Assembly: GCA_004123355.1 (NCBI GenBank)
Contig: SCHM01000006.1
Span: 310,001 to 374,000 of the forward strand
Length of the DNA: 64,000 bases
DNA from: Amphirosellinia nigrospora
Lineage: Eukaryota > Ascomycota > Sordariomycetes > Xylariales > Xylariaceae
Direction of reading: 5' to 3'
Shown here: positions 46,071-58,515 of the stretch, one piece after another
Layout of the letters: each line of letters starts with the position of its first letter
Numbering within the stretch: the first letter of the stretch is position 1
Position numbers and translations under genes: made by a program
The notes under the pieces: model-generated
The model's input: only the letters and a program-made list of their open reading frames with translations
The model's database searches: none
Told to the model about the DNA's origin: nothing

Positions 46071-48284
46071 GATGTGCTATGAGGATGGGAACTGTGGGAG
46101 ATGTTGTGAGACAGGTATTATGAGCCGAGGATCAATCACATTTCTGTTGTAGTGTATGTATAAGGTACCGAAAAGTGTTAGATATAAACGTACACGATCT
46201 GGCTGTGGCACAAAACAATAGGACTGGCAGCTTTTGATAGCTTTGCTTGTAGCCTAAAAAACTACAATGTCACACGGACCCTGGCCAGTGCGCAATACAG
46301 TGCCACACAGGGTCACATACGGAGCTCGCGAAATACTACCCTACGAGGCTGAGGCAGTCGTACGAAGTTATCGTGAGTCTCAGAAGCAGATACCGAGCTG
46401 AACTCGAACCCGAAACACTCGCCTCACCGGCTACAGAGGTCTTACCTTTCGGTCCCGTGAAGAAGGGAAAGGAAAGGAAAGGAAGGGAATTCTGAGCATA
46501 AAAGGCGGCGAATCCTCCCCTCAAACGGAGGAAGGAATTAGATCTATATGGCCCCTTTGGCACCATAGTCGTTTATTACTCAAATTGAACCTATTCCAAG
46601 CCCTCAATTAGAGCCCTTGTGACATACAATTACACGCTAAGATAGTTAGCAACAAGGAGTCCTAGATGGCTAATCTATTGTATCCCCGCAAAGACCGAGA
46701 GATGTAGAAGAAACATAAAGTTTACTATTCAGTATAGCCTTGCGTAGTATAGATCCTTCGTGAGAAGCCTAGGACCTGAGATTTGAGTTTGTCTATAAAT
46801 AAGGGGCTGTTAACGAGATTAAAATGCAACCAAATATTCGGAAACTGAAGGGGTTATAGAAGCTAGAGGGAGCATTAGCTAAGTAGAAAATTGAGTTCGA
46901 GGCATTTGAGAATAAAACCTTTTTATGTCTATGAACTAGCGCGAGGCTGGGGAAGTGTGTGCATGAGTCAGTCCATCACCATTATTGTCGCCAATTTTAT
47001 GGCTATCAATAACTCCGTATTTAATTTTTATTTTATTTTAATTTGACGCGGTTTCAAATCGATAAAACTGGCCAGACGCATGCAATACAATTTTCAAGCA
47101 TCTGCAACACAGGTCTCACACGTACCTGTATATACCTAGCTCTAGGGCTCTAGCTGGGTGTACCCGAGTGCAATCCCTGAGGCATAAGAGATCGCGAATC
47201 CTTCCAGGTGCACACTAGAAATATCCTACTTCGGAGGATTAAAGGAGTAGACCTCTATAGCCTTCTTGTCCCCGTAGATGACTATTATAATATTCAATAC
47301 GCTTATAAGCCCTTTAAGACAAGATCTTATTACAGCAGGTAAGTCACATAGTAACTGCTAAGACTACACTTCAAGCTACCATGGAATAAGGGATTCTTAT
47401 GTGTATATGTAAAAGGGAGGAGAGATTTCAGGAGCCGAAGAAAGGGGTAAACCGAATGCTCATTGTCACGAACCTCGCAAGGGTAGGGTGTAAACATCTG
47501 TTGTTGCACGGAGGATCAGTGAAGTCATCTCCGTGGACTCTATGTGACTACTTGACAATATACAGAGAGTCTCTTTGTCTGTATGCCTAGATCCCTGCTT
47601 CCTGACACTCATCATTTATAACTGCGTTATTTTCGCAAAGACAACAGCTTAATAATAACTATTGACTGTTATTGTCCTTTATGTATAGTTGATCTAATTG
47701 CCATACTGTTAAAGAGTGCGTGGCAGTTGTGCACTAAAGATATGACAACTAAACCGGAATTTATCATGCTGTATGTATAAGTAAATCATCTAAAGTACAG
47801 CAAGCCAATGGAAACAACGTCAGTCTCCGGCGGGTTATCCTACCCTTGAGCTACAACTTGGAATGGGAAACCAGTTCGGTTCAGAGATTGTCTTAGTAGT
47901 GAAGAAAATACCCGGTAGCGCCAAGCAAGTTGTCACTAAAATGGAAAGCTTTACCGTTAATAGTAAACCATCCATTTTAAATACGGTGAAAATTAAAATG
48001 CTACGCATTTTAATTTTAGTTTACGTAAGCGTGGCTATATTAGCCTCGTATTCGTATATAGTGCCCGTTAGTGACCATCTTTACTATTGTAGTGCGTAAG
48101 CCACACAGTCTATATGAGTATAAATACGTTGTGGTTGATGCCTCGATTTAGACTCTGACCAATGGCAGCTTTGCAGAGTCCGTATGGGCCAATCAGCGCG
48201 TTGCAGAAAAATTTATACTTTTAGGGTCACCGTTAGAACTTCTCAATCTTTACCTTCCCTCATACTTGATTATCGTTGCCAATA
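46071..48284. other. AT-leaning gene desert
   Basis: No supported gene. It contains a GGAAA-type run at 46465-46488 and several A/T-rich stretches. An open frame at 47863-48099 has no family resemblance. Confidence 0.45.
46465..46488. repeat. GGAAA microsatellite
   Basis: Imperfect run of GGAAA units (GGGAAAGGAAAGGAAAGGAAGGG). Confidence 0.7.
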
Positions 48285-48999
48285 ACCGTGCCACGCCCCA
48301 CTTTATTACGGATTCGCCAGCTCACCCATCCTAAAGTGGGTGCTTATCACCAAAATCGCCAGATCACCAATTTAACCACTCTCTAGACTTTACTCTATAG
48401 TTTATTCAATAACTACTTATACCGCTAGATTTAGAACTTAAAAATAAGATAGTATATAGAAAATATATTTTGCTATATATTAAAATTTTTTTTATTTTTT
48501 TATCTATTATAGTTTAAGTGTACGGGGTGTTCGAAGTATACTAACAATTTTTTTTTTCGCTATATAAATCAAAATTCGTAGATTTGATATCTAGCTATAA
48601 CCACCGGTCGTATAGTCCTTAAAACGTACAATCGAGTAAAAAGAATTAATTCGTATATGTTCCCGTTGTCGGTTTATTTTTATTATTTTTTTGCGTTATA
48701 AAAAGCTAAAAAATTAAATTTTCTAAAAATAGCCCTATATAAACAATGTTATTTTGCTCAAAAAAAATAATAAAAATAAACCGACAACGGGAAATTCTTT
48801 TTACTCGATTGTACGTTTTAAGGACTATGCAACCGGTAGTTGTAGCTAGATATCAAATCTACGAATTGTTAATTTATATGGCAATTGTATGTGATTACAT
48901 AAGTGGTTATTTTGGTGATCTGGCGATTTTGGTGATAAGCACCCACTTTAGGATGGGTGAGCTGGCGAATCCGTAATAAAGTGGGGGGCGTGGCGCGGT
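48285..48999. mobile_element. Palindromic non-autonomous DNA transposon (MITE-like)
   Basis: The ends are inverted repeats. ACCGTGCCACGCCCC on the left matches ACCGCGCCACGCCCCCC on the complement of the right. It is followed by about 70 bp of identical inverted sequence (CACTTTATTACGGATTCGCC ... CCAGATCACCAA), 48299-48373 against about 48909-48984. TA flanks both ends (48283-48284 and 49000-49001), fitting a TA target duplication of the Tc1/mariner type. A second inverted pair lies inside (about 48582-48690 and 48760-48872, GTAGATTTGATATCTAGCTA and its complement), so most of the element can fold on itself. The left arm has extra AT-rich sequence and the arms differ mostly by C/T changes, suggesting RIP. 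No transposase is encoded. Confidence 0.85.
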
Positions 49000-49001
49000 T
49001 A

Positions 49002-49433
49002 CATGTTCGGAAAGGTAAAGCTTTCCAATAATTATGTTTAGTGAGCCTCACTTACTAGCCTGGGCTACTACCACTGTGGCTGGGGTGGCTTACGCGCTGC
49101 GGCTCTTGGCACGCTAGTGTAATTAAGTAGATCCATCTGCGCTATGCAATCCATCCTCAACTCAAAACTTAGACTCGAGGGTCGGATGTTATAAAACCTT
49201 GCTGGCCGGCCTGCAATAAAATAACTACATGCTCGGTCTCTTTTGCCCTACATACTGGTATTCACTACTTGTAAATATCATATAACTGCATGGCTATCTT
49301 AGCCATCGGTTTGGCGGGAGATCTTCTCAGGTCACTTTTCGCCATACTCCTGTCTCCAGTTCCGAATCCGCATTGTTGTTAGAACGCTGTCCTTGCCCCA
49401 AAAGCTTTGTGATAGGTTGACGGGCACTGGATA
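49002..49433. other. Intergenic, promoter side of the Rpr2-like gene
   Basis: No gene seen between the transposon relic and the next start codon. Confidence 0.4.
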
Positions 49434-50068
49434 ATGGCGGCCGATCCTCTTCCTGCCACTCTGAGCTTTCTCACGGACGCCGCTCATCTTCTTATATCGG
49501 CCTCGCCGGAGACATCGGCCCATCTCATGTCACAGCGGAATTCATTACTGTTCAGTAATGATGTTAATCAGCCCGATGTGCACCGGCAACACGTTTGTGG
49601 CTGCTGTGGCCATATCATGATCGCTGGTCTGGGCGACGTACTTAAAATGCATGGTAGCAGGACAGCTCCCAAAAAGAGACGTCCAGTAGCAAGCAGCAGA
49701 AGGTTGAAGAGAGACCAACAAGAAGCGGATGCCGGAAAATACTGACATGCGGCAAATGTGGCCGGTACACGAAGATTAACCTACCACCACCATCTCACAT
49801 ATCTAGGTGTCGTTCTAAATATGCCCCGAAATCTGCTATGGCTACTAGCGCTGTTGATGTAGCAATACCAACAACATCAAGACCTGGTAGTGTGTCAAAC
49901 GTGGGAGCCCTGCCCAGCGAACCCGCGAAGACCTCAGCCAATGCGAGCAGTAAGAAGAGGGCAAAGAACCGGAAACAAGGTCTCCAAGCGCTGCTCCAGC
50001 AGCAATCATCGAATGCCAAGTCACAGGCAGGGCTCGGACTCAGTCTGGCAGACTTTATGCAGAATTAG
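49434..50068 (+). CDS. RNase P/MRP subunit, Rpr2/SNM1/Rpp21 family
   Basis: Protein subunit of RNase P or RNase MRP, acting in tRNA or rRNA processing in the nucleus. It starts MAADPLPATLSFLTDAAHLL. The family's helical N-terminus contains SAHLMSQRNSLLFSN. The zinc ribbon is split across two Cys pairs, VCGCCGHIMIAGLG and LTCGKCGRYTKINLP. Between them lies a basic stretch (PKKRRPVASSRRLKRD). The tail is Ala/Ser/Lys-rich (SSKKRAKNRKQGLQALLQQQ) and ends ADFMQN. The first pair and the second are in different frames. One extra A in AAAA 49736-49739 (AGK|ILTCGKCG) joins them to give about 211 residues. SNM1-type and Rpr2-type cannot be told apart. ZPR1 follows on the same strand. Confidence 0.82.
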
Positions 50069-50458
50069 TCAGCTATCCGGCGAGTTGGGATTGACGACAC
50101 AGGTAAGTACTTACCCAATGCCACGAGCCAAATAGCGCAGCGAATGGTGGAGTGGAATGCTCGCGGCGAGCCTAGAAGATTTTTTAGGGGTGCTACGCTA
50201 CACTAGCCTCAATTGGGTCAGGTCATCATGCGCCGGCCGATATGACATATAACCCCGCCATCGACTGCGACTTGCCCCTCCAAATTTTTTTGAGTCGAAC
50301 GAAAAATCAGGCAGATAAGAAAGTTGTCGCAGCAGCAATCTCAACTTAAACTTTCAGTACTGATTACATTGAGCCAAAGCCTGAATCCCTGCCTTAACGG
50401 ACTAGTTGCACATTATCCTGGGATTGTCGGCCACGAGCAAAACTACTCCGTATTCCAA

Positions 50459-51972
50459 ATGTCGGCTCCCGAGGACCAAGCGGCCGTCACCACCGCTTCA
50501 TCCACCGAGTTCTTCGAATCGATCGGCAAGAAGGCAGACCAGCTCGCCCCCTCTACCAATGGCGCAAACGGAGTGTCCAGTGCAGACGACGATGATGGAA
50601 GGGTAGTCGAACAGATCGAATCGCTTTGCATGAACTGTCACGAAAATGTAAGTTCTGTTTGGAGCCATGAACTGTTATTCAAACGCCAACTGACGGTTTC
50701 CTCTCTTGTCGCCAGGGTATGACACGTCTACTTCTTACTTCCATTCCCTATTTTCGCGAGGTCATCCTCATGTCATTCCAATGCGACAAGTGCAACTTTT
50801 CCAACGCCGAGATCCAATCCGCCGGCGAAATCCAGCCCAAGGGTGCCAGCTACTTGTTGCGCCTGACTGAGATGGTCGACTTTGAGAGAACAGTCGTCAA
50901 GTCCGACACCGCCGTTGTTAAGTTTATCGAACTGGACCTCGAAGTTCCCGCCGGCCGTGGACAGCTCACAAACGTCGAAGGCCTCCTCAGCACTGTTATC
51001 GATGATCTGGAACTTGGCCAAGAGGCGCGAAAGCAACAAGCGCCCGAGATCTACGAGAAACTTGTGCAGGTCATTACCAGGGGGCGAGCTATGCTCTCAG
51101 GTGAAGCCTTCCCCTTCCGACTGTCGGTCGACGATCCCGCCGGAAACTCCTGGATATCCCCTAACATGAGGGATGGTATCGGTAAATGGGAGAAACGCGA
51201 GTACGTGCGAACGCCAGAGCAAAATGAAGGTCTTGGATTGGCGGCGACCGAACCAGGCGCCACGGACGGAGTCGAGGACGAGGACATTATTCCAGACCAG
51301 GTATACGAGTTCCCGGCTACCTGCCCCGGTTGCATGCACCCCTGCACGACAAGGATGACCATGGTCGACATACCACATTTCAAGGCTGTTGTGCTCATGT
51401 CGACTGCTTGCAGCGACTGTGGCTATAAATCAAACGACGTCAAGACGGGTGGAGAAATACCGGACCTTGGCAAGAAGATTACTTTGAAAGTAGAAAGTGC
51501 AGAGGATCTTGCTCGCGACATACTAAAGAGTGAGACCTGTGCACTGGAATGCCCCGAGCTCGACCTTCAAGTCAACCCCGGAACGCTTGGTGGTCGTTTC
51601 ACCACTGTTGAGGGTTTGTTAACACAGATTCGAGACGATCTTCGTTCTCAAATTTTCGAGACAGGCTCAGGTGGCGGCGATTCTCTCGAGACGAATGAGA
51701 GGCAGACTTGGACCCGGTTCTTTGACGGTCTTGATGTCGCCATCAGGGGTGAGAAGCCATTCACAATCATCCTTACCGACCCATTGGCCAGCAGCTATGT
51801 TCAAAAGGCTGTCGATCCCGATCAGGACGACCCTCAGATGACAGTTGAGGATTATACTCGTACAGATGAGGAAGAAGAGGATTTGGGTCTTAAGGATATG
51901 AAAACGGAAGGCTATGAGCAAGATCATGCAAACCAAATGACAGAGGCCGAATCAAAATCGAGAGAGGCGTAG
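50459..51972 (+). CDS. ZPR1: Zinc finger protein ZPR1
   Basis: Conserved eukaryotic protein that acts as a chaperone for eEF1A and shuttles to the nucleus. Two exons: 50459-50647 and 50716-51972 (AAT|GTAAGT...GCCAG|GGT), about 481 residues, intact. It has two C4 zinc fingers with ZPR1 domains. Finger 1 spans the intron: IESLCMNCHEN|GMTRLLLTSIPYFR with FQCDKCNFSNAEIQSAGEI. Finger 2: ATCPGCMHPCTTRMTMVDIP and STACSDCGYKSNDVKTGGEI. The repeated LTNVEGLLSTV and FTTVEGLLTQI mark the two domains. The tail is acidic (YTRTDEEEEDLGLKDM), as in family members. I chose MSAPEDQ as start because upstream Mets in the same frame add no conserved sequence. Confidence 0.95.
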
Positions 51973-52820
51973 ATATAGATACCATTTAAAAAGCGTCTCA
52001 AGACATTGTCCAGAACGATCAACTTCGCCTACTTGTTCACCTTGTCTCTCAGTGCCATTCCTGGTTTCATGGAGTCAAGGAAGGATTTCGTGTCTTTTTC
52101 TTATTCACGAGAGTCTACGGTTTTCTGCATCTCAGCACTCCGTTAAAAAGCCGAGGCTACCAACCGGCCTCCCGGGAGGAGTGTAGAAGTCACACCACTA
52201 ATAGCATATAACTGCACTTAAGGATGTTAGGAAGCCGTCCATCAGGTCATATAATAAATCCGGTATACGGCAATCTCCAACTCATATCCCATACCGAGGC
52301 AACATGTTGGTGTCTCTCTAATCATACTGGCGGACCTAATTATCTCGCCACGCTCTAATCGAGACCCCGCATTTGTCTCATTTTCAGCGGCGATAGGCAT
52401 GTTTGAGGCGTTCGACTCTGCATATGGCCTCCAGAATTATCAAATTGCACACGTACCATCATTTCCAAGCCCAGATGGATTACTCCTCTTCTGCCACCCA
52501 TGCCCGCTGGCTGCAATCGAGTGCCATATGCCATTTCATCTTGTCATTGGCTGTTATCCGAACAGAGGGACCTTGTCCTGAAGGGACACTTGTCGAGTGT
52601 CATTATTGAAACCCAGCCAACCCGGGCATCATTCGCTAAAATTGACTTTTCTATCATATTTACTTCCTCTAATACCCACTTCCCTTTGTATCGACAGTCT
52701 ACATTACAACGTATCGACCTTAGCGCCCATTCAGGAGATGAACGCACCTTGCATTCATCACCGTTGTGTTACTAAACTACCGCTCGTCCTGCATTAAGTT
52801 CGCTTCAACTCTCATGCAAC
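51973..52820. other. Intergenic, no gene supported
   Basis: 3' region of ZPR1 and upstream region of the large HET gene. Short overlapping frames around 52400-52800 have no support. Confidence 0.45.
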
Positions 52821-55800
52821 ATGTGCAATACTAAGTTGCATAATGCCTCGGTGCAGGTTGAGGAGATGAAGATACTGAAAACTATCACTCGTACTACGTC
52901 GCTATTCACCGACTCCGACGGGATGTGCAACAATGGAGATTGTATGAATGAGCAGTTGGCGATAACCAGTAATCTCAAGTCATTCTCGGCGTTTCATGAC
53001 GAAATTAATGACTTTCAATTGCTGAGGAGCTTGATCTTGGAAACATACAGCAAATATGAGCAAGGGGATCATTATCAACGTCATCTTCGGACTATTCATC
53101 TCCCCAAAGCCCCCGGCTGCCCCGGCGAGGAATTGCTGGCGCGCGTGTATGTCATGTCGAAGGTGGTGAAAATGAATCAGTGCTGCGCCAGCGCTTGTGA
53201 GCAGAGGCAACGCGCCCTTAAAGGGCTGCTCCTCGGTGCGGCTGGCCTGCCCTCGAGGCATTGGTGGTCACAGCCTTGGCCTGTTGGTTACCCAATCTCA
53301 TCCACCTGCTGGTTGATATCTTGCTCCATATGACACCAGAATCTGGCCGAGCCGGCGAGAGCAATCTTCCGTCAGAGAAGTTCCCATCAATGGCCCGGCA
53401 TTGTGAGCACTTACCCCGATTCATGTGCATTGACTTTGCAGGCGTGGTGGACTTGTGTCGATGGGCATATCGTATCGCCTATGGCGTGAACTGGAGCGAC
53501 CACCTGCAGGTTTTCGGAACTACTAAAGATGGCTTTAATAAGCTCGAGGGGCTATTGTTCAATTTAAAGATACAATATGAAGCCAAGGCTTTCGATATAA
53601 CAAGAGAATGCCGATCACGCGGTCTGTGCCCTAACAGGTTGTGGAATGTGTCTTTGCTAGGAGCAGGTGGACTCGCCGACCTACCTCAAATCTCTTCCAT
53701 TGCGCTTCAGAGGCCAGTTGCCAGCGCGAGCGAGCATCAGGAGTGCACAGAGGGATCCTGCCTGTTGAGTGTCCAGAACAGCACGAACCTACCACAGCAT
53801 CACAAATGCAAATCTAGAAATTGTGCTCATGTTGTATTTCCGAAAGCCGTTCTCAACAGGGCGCTTGCGAATCCACAGATGACAGCAGTGACGTTCTTAC
53901 GACCAGGTGGTAAGCATCGAACAACTTGGGTGTCTACTGCTTGGCACACTGTCCACAATCCCGCCTCGTTGTGTAAAGCTCAAGAAAAATACATGGCCAT
54001 TTCCACGTTTGGGCCGACGGTACTGGTGAGCGTCAGGCAGGTTCAGGTGAAGCAAACTCGTGCTTGGTTGAATACTTCGGTAATATAGCCCGGCAGCTAG
54101 GATGCTCCGGTATCTGGTGGGATGCCATTTCCTTTCCAACCGGACCAGCAAAAACAGCGGCACTCGATTCCATGTTAATCAACTACGAAAACGCCGCCGT
54201 TACGTTAGTACACGATAAGGAGCTGATCGATTTCAACTGGGCTACAGATGGTAGTCCAGCAGTTGCGCTAATTTTGTCGTCGTGGTTTACAAGAGGATGG
54301 ACGGCTGCCGAGCTTTTCGCATCGAGGAAACATCCAGTTAAAGTACTTTTAGAAACCCGGCACAACCAGACGGCTTGCCATTAATCAAAGACTTGGACGG
54401 TGATATTCTTGCATGGGAGCCTGAAAGAACGGGCCCCATTAACGACGCTGAAATGGCAGATGAGCGCAGTCTTCATAGAGCTCGAGAAATGTTTGATCGG
54501 ACAGATGGTATTGCAAGTTACGGCCACTTCATTGCCACTGATATTATTCGTCGCCTGAGAGGCGACGCATCTCGCGGAACAGCTATATCGAGTCTGCGAG
54601 ACCTGCTTCTCAATTTGCGGGCACGCGTCACATCGTGGCAAAAGGATCGGTACATTATCCCAAGTCTTATGTGTCTTAACTCCCCTGATTCAACTGCCAC
54701 AAGTTCACAAACCACTTTTCAACTACTCGCACACTTTGGTAAGATTTCTTGTAGTGATCTTTGCCACGGCGAGGTGCCTATTAGGTCGGCTGGGCCATGG
54801 TCGTGGTGTCCCCCGTCAATCTTCGACTTTAGCGTATCGCAGAACTCTCTTAGCGGCCGTCCGAGCGGAATGTGTAGGGTCTCCAACGACGGGTTGATAT
54901 GGGGTTCATTTAAATCATATGGCCTGGCACAGTCTGACGTAGTTCTACCCTTGGGAAGGCATCCGGCTCTGACCTCCCGCGTCTCGGAGGCTTTGGGCGA
55001 GAGGGACCATTGCCTCCTTCTCGTTGACCAGAATGACAAGATGCAGTCGCATCGTCAGTATATCCTCGCCTCCCCGGTTTCAATAATTTGGTTTAGAGAC
55101 ACACTCGTTGTCTCGTGCCGATGGGCAGGGTGCGTCTATTTGGGTCGTGCAGATGGCGTTGAATCGTCTAGAAAGCCACACCCAGACACCCAAATTCATT
55201 TCAGGGAGATCAGCTACTCGAACCAGCGCTTACGGCCTAAGACTGTCCGTAATGTCCAATATCTCTTCGGGGCAGATCAAGGCGATAGTGACCAACCGCT
55301 ACCGACTATGAGTGTTCTGCATTTGACGATGATTTTGGATAGTTATGCCACTGCTTCCTTTAATGTGGAAAGAGGGAGCTGTGGGTGGGTTATTGGAACA
55401 GGAGTCCAACAAGAAGCCGTAAGCTTTACACTTTATCTTTTATGAGGGGCTACAACTAACCATATGGAATAGGATGAGCCGATATGGCAGCGGTGTAGTT
55501 TTCCCATATGTTTTCATCTGCCCGACGTCACTGAACGCGTATCTAACGGGAGGTTGGGGATTGCTCCTGTCAGCAGTCTGGCGATCATTGATGAATCTAA
55601 GGATCACAATCATTTAGACCCTTCCGTATTGGACAAGATAGTCCAAATACCATTAAAAATCCAGCCATGTGACATTGATCACCAGTCTCATTGCGGAGGA
55701 GTCGTCACACTGACTTGGTCTTTCCCTCAGCGCCTATCTCGGACCAGCCGGTTCTACGCAGGATATTTCATGAGCCGTTCCATCTCCAAAAAGACGAACA

Positions 55801-56449
55801 ATACTGGGAAGGAGTTGACATATGTATAGGGTGGCCGACCTATTCAACGGCGATATCCCCTCGCTGCTCACAAAACGGGCCGATGGGGCGTCGAAAGACA
55901 TGTATTCACAGATTATCTCGTCGTGCGTCGCCGAGGATTCCGCGGACCGCTCCGCTTGGGACACCCCTCTAAGCGAATTGCCACCCTGTCATGAAAGGCA
56001 AGTGAGCCTACGGAAGGACGGCCGTTTATTATTTGATGAAATCATGGAAGAGCAGAGAGAAAGGAGAGAAGAACATGGCAAAGAAACGAAACCCAGCCGA
56101 CGACTACAGTTTTGGAAGCGAGGACGTCAGGGAGAGGAAGAGGAATGAACAAGGTATTCTTGGACTGCAAAGAGAGAAAATAGTGCGAGCCATTGTTACG
56201 GAGGAGTGTCTAATACAATTACTGATTGGCCATGACTTCGTAAAGTCGGGTGTTGCGGTTACCGCGATGTGCTCATTTGAAAACGTATACGTCAGCCCAT
56301 TTGACGGTGTACAACCGAAACCCATCGAGGAAAGATTTAGGGAAAATCATTTCATACAATCAGATGATTTATGTCCCTGGGTATTAGTGAGTGGAGTCAA
56401 TATGAGTAAGCGATCTTCAAATACCTTGTTTTTATCACATGTAATTTAG
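52821..56449 (+). CDS. Large divergent HET-domain protein, frameshifted
   Basis: HET-like protein of about 1,150 residues. The core is at 53985-54360: KYMAIS followed, after adding one C at 54003-54004, by HVWADGTGERQAGSGEANSC (motif 1, SHVWADG). Then YFGNIARQLGCSGIWWDAIS (motif 2, here WWDAIS), DSMLINYENAAVTLVHD and SSWFTRGWTAAELFAS (motif 3, RxWTxxE). The N-terminal 380 residues and the long C-terminal part (SPSIFDFSVSQ, LFGADQGDSDQP, RVADLFNGDIPSLLTK) resemble other large fungal HET-like proteins. An intron at 55419-55472 (GTAAGC...GAATAG) joins VQQEA to DEPIWQRCSFPICFHLPDV. Frame changes occur near 53250, 54004, 54353-54355 (AAA), near 55740-55820 and near 56090. A role in allorecognition is inferred from the family. 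Confidence 0.72.
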
Positions 56450-56656
56450 TTTCAAGATGCAATGCTGGTACAGGATTTGATGGTATGTTTTTCCAAACTA
56501 TTCATTGAATTGCGGCTATTTGGCCCCATGCCAGTCCATTTTAAGAACTAAATCAAAACTTTCCCCGTGGCTACTCAAGCCATCACGCCCTGTTAGGTTA
56601 TAAAAAAGGGGGTTCTATGTAAAATTCTATACACCACAGTAGTGTATTACTCCATC

Positions 56657-58515
56657 CTAGGATGAAGGTCCAGACTTGCCAGCCGCGGGCAAGAACCTAA
56701 CTCGCAACTCTGGCTTGATCCAATAACCCCAAGATGTCAGATCTCTCTCCAAGTCTACATTCTGCCCTGGTACCATTTCTATATCGAAAGACCACAAGAC
56801 CTTAGCCATGACGAGCCGAGCCTGCCACCACGCTACCTCTTTACCTGAGCACATTCTAGGCCCATGGCTAAATGGCGTGAATACCTCAAGGTTGTCGTCC
56901 GCGTACTTATCGTCGTAGAGATGATGATCTTTAGGCAGCCAGCGCTGAGGTCGGTAGTGGAGAGGATTGCGGAAGTACTCAGGGTTGCGCGAGACGGAAA
57001 AGCCACTGAATTGACACGTTGTACCTTTGGGGATGAATTGCCCGTCGACCATGGCGCCTGGGCTATACACAGGCATGCCGTTGATAAGGGCGCTGGTATT
57101 GAAGCATCGGAGAGCTTCCTTCATGCAGGCATTGAGATAAGGTAAAGGAGCCACGGCCTCAGGGCTGGGTAATCTCGCCGTAGCTCGAGAAGGCGTCCCT
57201 CACCTCCCGGGTGACGGCCTCGAGGGAGTCACGATTATGAAGCAGATGGAAGAAAGTCCCGTAATACCAGTCCGACGGGGGAGATAACCCGCGAACATGA
57301 GCTGCGTCGAGATTTTAGATAGGTGCAGGAGTTCGTCTTGGCTCTCGGGTACACGGCCGTCCGCGGGCATCAGTTGTTCGAAGTAGTCGATATGCTCCGT
57401 CGCCCCCTTTAATGTCAGGCGGCGGTGCATCGACTCCAGACTCGCCTTCCTGAGTTGCATGAGTTTGCCCACGAGAGAAACTGGGAGAACTAGAAAGCGC
57501 AGCAAACTGAGCCAGGGAAATCGCCTCAGAACCTGTGTCATGGTAGCGAACTTGTTGAAGCTCAAGACAACGGTGAGGTAATCCGAGTTCTTTTCTGTCA
57601 AGATCATCATACATCAGGTGGGATAAAGCCATCAGATAAGAAATACGCCTTTGTTTTGCTTACCGTCTCTCATACAGTTGACTTGGTGATGATAGGCCAT
57701 TTCAGCCGCGATATCCATGGCTAGCCACTGGACCCAAGTCGGAAGGCTGACACCCTCCTTCTTCCCACCAAGCTGATTCATCTTTTCAACGAATAGATCG
57801 GCATAGCGTTGTAGCACGGGGTCTTTCGCTCGTGTTGATTTTTGGCTGAAAGCTGGTGATAACTGTTTGGCTATCTGGCGATGCCTGACAGGATCCTGCT
57901 GCCAGATAATGCCGCCATCTTTGTCTCGAGCGAAATCATGAATGTCTGTTTTGACAAATGTCTCTAGACTTCCGTCGTGTGCGCTGTAGATGTCTATGTT
58001 ACGTTGGCTTTCGTTTAGTCGCCTATGAAGCGAAGAAAGAACTGACCTGTGGAGGCCTGAGGATTACCAAAGGCAAGCTCGTTTGGGCCAATCCTCACAA
58101 TACTGCCTGCACGATCATCAGTACAAGGCACTACTTAATTCCCACGTGCGATATGTACCATATTTCTTTAAGGAAGCTTCAATTGCCCATGGGTATCTAC
58201 AAGACATCCTGGCATGGAAGTCAGATCGGTTTACAACTGAATTATTATAGTTCCTTATACATACCAATGACACGCATACCAGATGTTCGATACCGCAGCA
58301 ATCTTTGGGCCTGGAAACTTGGAAAGGGGGTGGAAATATAGTAGGCAGATGCACCGTGTTACTGCATAGGTGATAACCTGTCATTGATGCCGTGAGACTC
58401 AGCGCATTACTAACATTGGGGAACGCTGGGAGATGCGCACCAGTATCAGCACAGCTACTATAAAGTCGTGACTGAATACTGTCTGCAACGACAGGAAATC
58501 GTTCTTGAGCGCCAT
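56657..58515 (-). CDS. Cytochrome P450 monooxygenase
   Basis: Microsomal P450 in six exons: 58515-58441, 58377-58265, 58208-58159, 58106-58047, 57993-57664 and 57594-56657. All junctions are GT...AG and in phase. The membrane anchor is in exon 1 ([11 protein letters not shown]). The proline hinge and A-helix are [20 protein letters not shown], then [14 protein letters not shown] and [37 protein letters not shown] is helix C and [14 protein letters not shown] the I-helix region (atypical). The ExxR motif is [15 protein letters not shown] is the PERF-like block, and [14 protein letters not shown] holds the heme Cys. Two breaks: one C missing in the plus-strand G-run 57277-57281, and one base too many near 57163. 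It is convergent with the HET gene. Substrate unknown. Confidence 0.88.

Noticed and set aside
46381-46420. GGGTTCGAGTTC on the minus strand, like a tRNA B box
   Set aside because: No A box, anticodon stem or acceptor stem could be built around it.
47863-48099. 78-residue plus-strand frame with a hydrophobic segment
   Set aside because: AT-rich, inverted-repeat-like bases inside (AAAATG...CATTTTAA), no family and no start context.
48746-48976. 76-residue frame within the transposon relic
   Set aside because: It spans the inverted-repeat arms, so it arises from repeat sequence and not from a gene.
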